Source of the DNA: Sipunculus nudus
Lineage: Eukaryota > Annelida > Sipuncula > Golfingiida > Sipunculidae
NCBI GenBank assembly: GCA_026874595.1
Contig: CM049320.1
Location: 22,021,714 to 22,085,713, forward strand
DNA length: 64,000 nt
Reading direction: 5' to 3'
Part shown: piece after piece, positions 59,813-64,000 of the stretch
Numbering within the stretch: position 1 is the first letter of the stretch
Layout of the letters: each line of letters starts with the position of its first letter
Program-made: the position numbers and the translations under genes
Notes under the pieces: generated by a model
The model's input: the letters and a program-made list of their open reading frames with translations, nothing else
What the model was told of the DNA's origin: nothing
The model's database searches: none

Positions 59813-60034
59813 CGACCTTATTTAGAGATTGCAGTGGCTCTCGAAAACAAAAGAAAAAAAAATTCGTTTGCTAGAATGAACGACTTTTTTTCTTTTTATA
59901 AAATATTATGTATGTATGTATGTATGTATGTATGTATGTATGTATGTGTATGCGTGTAGTTATAATTTCTTGTACTATAAGTGGAAAAGCAGACGTGATA
60001 CAGTGTGGTCAGTATGCAGGCAAAAGAGGAACAA

Positions 60035-60036
<2 letters not shown>

Positions 60037-60080
<44 letters not shown>

Positions 60081-60230
60081 AGGAAGGCAGATTTGCCAAG
60101 GGGAAAATTATTCGGGGATCTGGGATTCGAACCCATGTCGGTGGCGCACATGTCCGGCATTCCAACCGCTTCGCTAGAAAAGCGAGCTCAACTAGCGAGA
60201 CAGTTTTGTCCGCTTTCATATCAACCCGTT
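60037..60230 (-). repeat. tRNA-derived SINE-like element with (TA)n tail, minus strand
   Basis: On the minus strand an A box TAGCGAAGCGG (60176-60166) and a B box GGTTCGAATCC (60133-60123) both match the RNA polymerase III promoter consensus, 32 nt apart, inside a recognisable tRNA-like head. The 3' side runs through CCCCTTGGCAAATCTGCC into the (TA)n tract at 60037-60076. A tRNA head plus simple tail is the SINE pattern. It differs from the 40.7/43.8/61.4-kb family. Confidence 0.75.
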
Positions 60231-60621
60231 ACATATATATATTAAATTTATAATATATATTAATAGAAAACAGTAAGAGACCACATACATTCCTGCGCAA
60301 AGATTTTTTATGAACGCAACGCCAGATAAATGCATGTGACGATTCACCGACTTGATGATTAAGTCATATGTGAGCACTGTCTCCAGAAAAAGGCGGTTAC
60401 CGATAACAGTGAATAACTTTGGCGGAGAAAATCAAAATGCCAAATATCAGAGTGGCGAATAATCATTGAATACACATCTCCACATTATCTTAAGCGATCC
60501 AGATTATTCCTTAAAAACGAATGGATTGTTTCTTGGCATTTTTCTAGACCACCACAACTTTCATCGAAATGTTGTCAAAACCTTTTGACAAATCAACCAT
60601 CCAAGTTACTGGAGAGACCAA
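60231..60621. other. Intergenic, nothing recognised
   Basis: AT-rich sequence between the SINE-like element and the second copy of the segmental duplication. Confidence 0.4.
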
Positions 60622-61439
60622 TAAACACACTCAAAGGGTAATATTAGATAAATGGTAAATTCGATTCTTACCCCTTTGAAGCAACCAAAAGTTGGTGAAT
60701 GTTAACATTCCTTTCAGAGCATACCTTTTTCCTGCAGTTTTGGGCATATTTTCCTGATTTGTAGCATAAACTAAATTTTTGACCTGGATCCAGGGCGGGG
60801 TGTATATTAAATGTTTAATTCCTATCTAGAATATCCAGGATAGCTGTTGCGACAAATGCCTGATTTTATCTGTTGGTCGGTAATAACATGATAAAAATAG
60901 CAACCATGTTTCGATTTTTTATCAAAAGGCAAAATAATATTTTAATCATGGATTAAATTGTAAGGAAGGTGAGTCTAAGAAGATGATATCATTTTTTTTT
61001 ATTCCTATCTCAGGCAGTAATACCATGCTACTTTTTATCCCTGGAATGAAAAAAAGAAATACTGAAATAAGAAATTGCTTTTTTTTCAGCTATCTTTATA
61101 CTTTAGAACTTTCGATTTTGGTCCAGTTTCTGATTTATTTGTGAGATATTATACGTCCAAACATGGTCTAAAATCAACATATTCTTGATATGTGTATATA
61201 CAACTGAAAGCATAATACCTTGTTGTTTATTACCTTATACCTAACTGTAATATATCTGGAATGTGACACACAGATAATAAAGAATTTATATAAATATATT
61301 TATTTATTAAAAAAAGTCGTCCCAGATGTTAATTACGGTCCAAGACAATCGAGTCATAAGCCCCCCCCCCCGGAGATAAATTGACCAAAGAAACCAAATG
61401 CGGCATATTTATTATAAAACTACCGCACGTTCATTGCAC

Positions 61440-61640
61440 GATTATCGTGAGTCAGATTGAGGCTGTTGGATTTTTTCACAGTCGGTCCCAACCCAGGGTT
61501 ATACCGAATGGAAAGGTTTTGCTCCACGGCAGGGCCTCTTTTCACTCACAAACGAGTGCACTTTGTGTAGGTTCCTCGGTGGTATGACTCAAAAACTGTG
61601 ATTGTTACAAACCAAGTGTCCGCACTTGCACTAGTAACCG
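61440..61640 (+). repeat. tRNA-derived SINE-like unit (duplicate)
   Basis: Lies in the same position of the segmental duplication as the unit at 40.7 kb. The T-arm-like segment is decayed, but the body is more complete: TCACTCACAAACGAGTGCAC, GGTTCCTCGGTGGTATGACT and CCGCACTTGCACTAGT. Confidence 0.65.
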
Positions 61641-62109
61641 GCCCTTGTTAATATCACATATACATCGCTTTCCTCCCTTTCAAATATACAACTTGGTTTT
61701 CCCGAACGATATAAGGAGAGCTACGACAGAGGGAACTGCCTTTAGTTTGGTGATGTGGATTTGTAAATGTCAAAGTAGAGTGAACATAAAATTCCTCTGT
61801 ACGAGACTTCCATTACATATATAACACCCGTTTTACTTGATTTCAAAACAACACCAGACCTGTTTTTAATTTCCGTTTACACATTATGATTATTATTAGT
61901 ATACGTTATAATTAAAGGAAATAAATCAGATCATAACAACATTATGCATAACATTTGTTTTTTTTTTCTTAAAGTGCTTTTAGGATTTTAAATCTAGACA
62001 TATTTTTCCAACTCTAAAGGCTTTTTACCCATCTACCACATACCGGTAAGAAAAATTCTTATTTCATTGAGATATACACTCCCGAGAGTCCGTCCTTTTA
62101 AACAACGGC

Positions 62110-62295
62110 ATGGCAGAGGCAAAGAAGGGAGCCACAGAAAACACTTATGTTACCATGGAAAGCCTAGAAGGGGCGGGGGTATGTGAACTAGTTGGCTTCT
62201 ACTTTCTCAACGGACTCAGCCGCCACTTCGACAAACAGTCAATCGGATTGTACCGAGACAACGGCCTCACGGTGTTCAAGGACCTCGACAGGTAG
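62110..62295 (+). pseudogene. Reverse-transcriptase fragment with altered catalytic box
   Basis: 61 codons from ATG 62110 to TAG 62293-62295. The middle, VTMESLEGAGVCELVGFYFL, and the segment SIGLYRDNGLTVFKD resemble the palm region of a retroelement reverse-transcriptase family known from cnidarians and other invertebrates, in which the motif reads YRDDG. Here the second Asp is Asn, which would abolish polymerase activity. No upstream or downstream domains are present. It occupies about 62074-62309 inside segmental-duplication copy 2, where copy 1 has unrelated sequence. Confidence 0.5.
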
Positions 62296-62585
62296 GGCCC
62301 CGGGTAGGGTATTTGAATACAAAGCAAAGACGTTGATTACACATCATATGCCTTTTTAATATTTACCCAAGACATTGCTATCGCTGGGATTTTCCATATA
62401 TTATGTTGCGCAAAATGCATGCCGTTGAGGTCGTTCACCTTGCCAAAGATCTGATCGGTGCCAGCCAATGAGCTATTAAAAGCTCATCCTTTTCCAAGCC
62501 AATTCAATAAGCAATTGTGTCTGGTTACGCCAGTGTGAGCGCCAGTGCGATCCCATGCCGTCAAGCTTGTTCCCCTGGAAAACAA

Positions 62586-62594
62586 ATGGCTACT
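62586..62594 (+). pseudogene. Counterpart of the NTF2-like start exon in the duplicated block
   Basis: ATGGCTACT followed by donor GTAAGG. The exon is one base shorter than at 41996-42005, so it would not keep phase with an exon like 54301. It may be a dead start exon, or belong to a second gene copy whose next exon, beyond the window, has adapted. Confidence 0.35.
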
Positions 62595-62886
62595 GTAAGG
62601 TTTCCGCTATTGTTCCTGAATGCTGTCATTGAATTTAAATTTTGTTTACAAAGTTTCAATGATGTTGGAGCTGATCGTATTATGTATGTAATATAATTAT
62701 CTCTTGCCATAACATGTGCTGTCTCTGCGCCTAATGAGGTTGTTTTACAATATATTTATAGGTTGTTTGTGCGCGTCAATTGGCTTTAAGTCTACTATTC
62801 ACCGACCTTATCTTTGGAATTTATTTTATTTCTATGTTACTTTCCGTAAGTATTAATGAACTATGGGCATATCCTGTAAAAATGCT

Positions 62887-64000
62887 CCTTTAAGGCAAAA
62901 AAATTTAGAAGGTATGGTTTTTAGGCACCATCCCGTACGAAACATTTTGATTTTGAATTTCATTTTTCAAGAGGATAAAATAATGCACTTTTGATCAGGT
63001 TTCTTTTGTTGTTTAGTGCATTCACCTGTTAAGAAAAACAAATTCTAGTATTTTCATGCTTTTCCCTGACCATATGAAATTTTTATCAAAACATACAAAT
63101 CAAAGGCCGCCCGCCCACACTGATTTCTTTTTAAAAATGTTTAAGAACCATACCGTTTTTGGGCTCAAGCCTTGTTGAACCCTGGCTTGTGGAGAAACAG
63201 CACTCGTTGTAGTTAAGAATTTTCGGGTCTGCTAACGCGCTATGGTTGCGTGTGTATTGTTGTATTCTTTGGAATGTACGTGAAAATGGAAGATTTTGGC
63301 TTCAGGTGAACAGCTATAAATAGGGGCTGTGTTTTGAGCAGGAAGAGAGAAACATACCAGTGGTCACGGAAGCGTGTGACTCTAGTCAGTGTTTTTGGAC
63401 CTATTCCGATAATTGCAGAACTTACACATATTCTACGGACGTTTACAGACTTAATACGGATTGTCTTCAGCTTTCCTTTGAAATTATTACCATAACTTCT
63501 TTTCTGGATTACAACAGGCTGTTTCCGAGTTTAATTCGTAATATTCTCTAAGAAGATTTACATGAACTGTTCATGTGGATTATTTGTGTTAAAGGACTCT
63601 TGTTGAGCTGTGACAGTGGTGGTATCCAGAAATCAAAGCCTAGGATCCGGACACTCTGGTACTGTACATTTTTATTACCAAATACCACGTAACAGTTATG
63701 CTGCATTCGTTTTCTCTGAGATTTAAGGTGACCACCAGATGTCAGCAGTTACAAACGGCTTGCAAGCATTCGGTACCTTGTTTGCAACAGTACTCAAAGA
63801 GGACAGGATTTATATAATATGTCTTATGTCACATTTGTTACATTTTATTTGATACTAATACAACTATTATTTCCAATAGTAAACTCTTGTTTTTTTAATA
63901 TTAACCCTCGAATGCAGCATTATCCAACAGATCATATCCTGATTTACAGTAGCAATTTATATATAAGAGAAAAGCAGTTTAGAAAAATAATTTATCAAAA
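62887..64000. other. Right edge of the window, no recognised gene
   Basis: Contains the second copy of the dispersed duplicate (63673-64000, cut by the window end). The open frame at 63360-63551 has no recognisable features. Confidence 0.4.

Larger units (their letters stand above)
57460..60036. other. 3' UTR and intergenic sequence with repeats, no further gene seen
   Basis: Contains (TA)n at about 59033-59073 and 59307-59346 and a (TATG)n tract at 59908-59948. A diverged tandem duplication lies at 59518-59662 / 59682-59812 and a dispersed duplicate at 58455-58812. The open frame at 57540-57746 falls in the presumed 3' UTR and has no recognisable domain. Confidence 0.45.
60622..62886 (+). 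repeat. Segmental duplication, copy 2
   Basis: Counterpart of 39770-42293 in direct orientation, about 20.9 kb downstream. It contains the SINE-like unit (about 61425-61645), a reverse-transcriptase fragment at 62110-62295 that is absent from copy 1, and an ATGGCTACT start-exon counterpart at 62586-62594 with a GTAAGG donor. Divergence is substantial, so it is not recent. Confidence 0.85.

Noticed and set aside
60105-60190. Possible functional tRNA gene on the minus strand
   Set aside because: Both promoter boxes are good, but the acceptor stem does not pair convincingly and the sequence continues into a SINE-like body and (TA)n tail.

Overview
The window looks like AT-rich nuclear DNA of an invertebrate metazoan. 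The evidence is spliced protein-coding genes with GT-AG introns, many long (TA)n, (CT)n and (GA)n microsatellites, tRNA-derived SINE-like repeats, a CR1/L2/Ingi-type non-LTR retrotransposon with a (TTCA)n tail, and several families of non-autonomous DNA elements. A marine lophotrochozoan (mollusc-like) or a basal deuterostome fits best. This is an inference from repeat style and protein flavour; nothing here fixes the species. No bacterial genes, CRISPR arrays, rRNA or intact tRNA genes were seen.

Two host genes are supported, both on the plus strand. The first is the 3' part of a C2H2 zinc-finger transcription factor with an Ikaros/Hunchback-like layout (exons 7828-8008 and 8553-9620). It has two central fingers, a long Pro/Ser-rich linker and a C-terminal finger pair; its 5' exons are not recognised in the window. 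The second is a small NTF2/SnoaL-like (DUF4440-type) protein. Three exons are clear (54301-54444, 54918-55059, 57387-57459). A 10-nt first coding exon at 41996-42005 is proposed because its phase gives an exact 122-residue frame, and that would make intron 1 about 12.3 kb long. A segmental duplication of the block holding this exon and its upstream flank (39770-42293) lies at 60622-62886. It may begin a second, tandem copy of the gene that runs off the right edge.

The rest is mostly mobile DNA. A nearly full-length but dead LINE occupies about 21.65-27.58 kb. Its ORF1 begins with a 2A-like peptide ending NPGP. The endonuclease is broken by a 31-nt tandem duplication, and the reverse transcriptase is still largely open. 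Three long relatives of an unclassified repeat family (about 16.56-19.64, 34.30-39.58 and 50.14-52.40 kb) share a left end and, less well in the third copy, a right end; two contain LINE-endonuclease remnants and one is built of 250-335 bp tandem units. Other elements are a composite element of GTATTCG and GGTACA arrays (15.0-16.46 kb), a GC-rich CGTACGG element (28.06-29.06 kb), a hAT-like non-autonomous element (31.52-32.50 kb), an 86-bp pogo/Tigger-like MITE (36.99 kb), a long-TIR foldback element (55.55-56.99 kb), a perfect-looking hairpin element (55.33-55.47 kb), an antisense LINE remnant (52.6-53.7 kb) and several SINE-like sequences. Many of these abut (TA)n tracts, and two of them split the same flanking module, which suggests that (TA)n acts as a landing site.

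The remaining DNA (most of 0.3-7.6, 9.6-13.9, 29.1-31.5, 42.3-50.1 and 57.5-60.0 kb) shows no recognisable genes. It may include introns or untranslated regions of the flanking genes.
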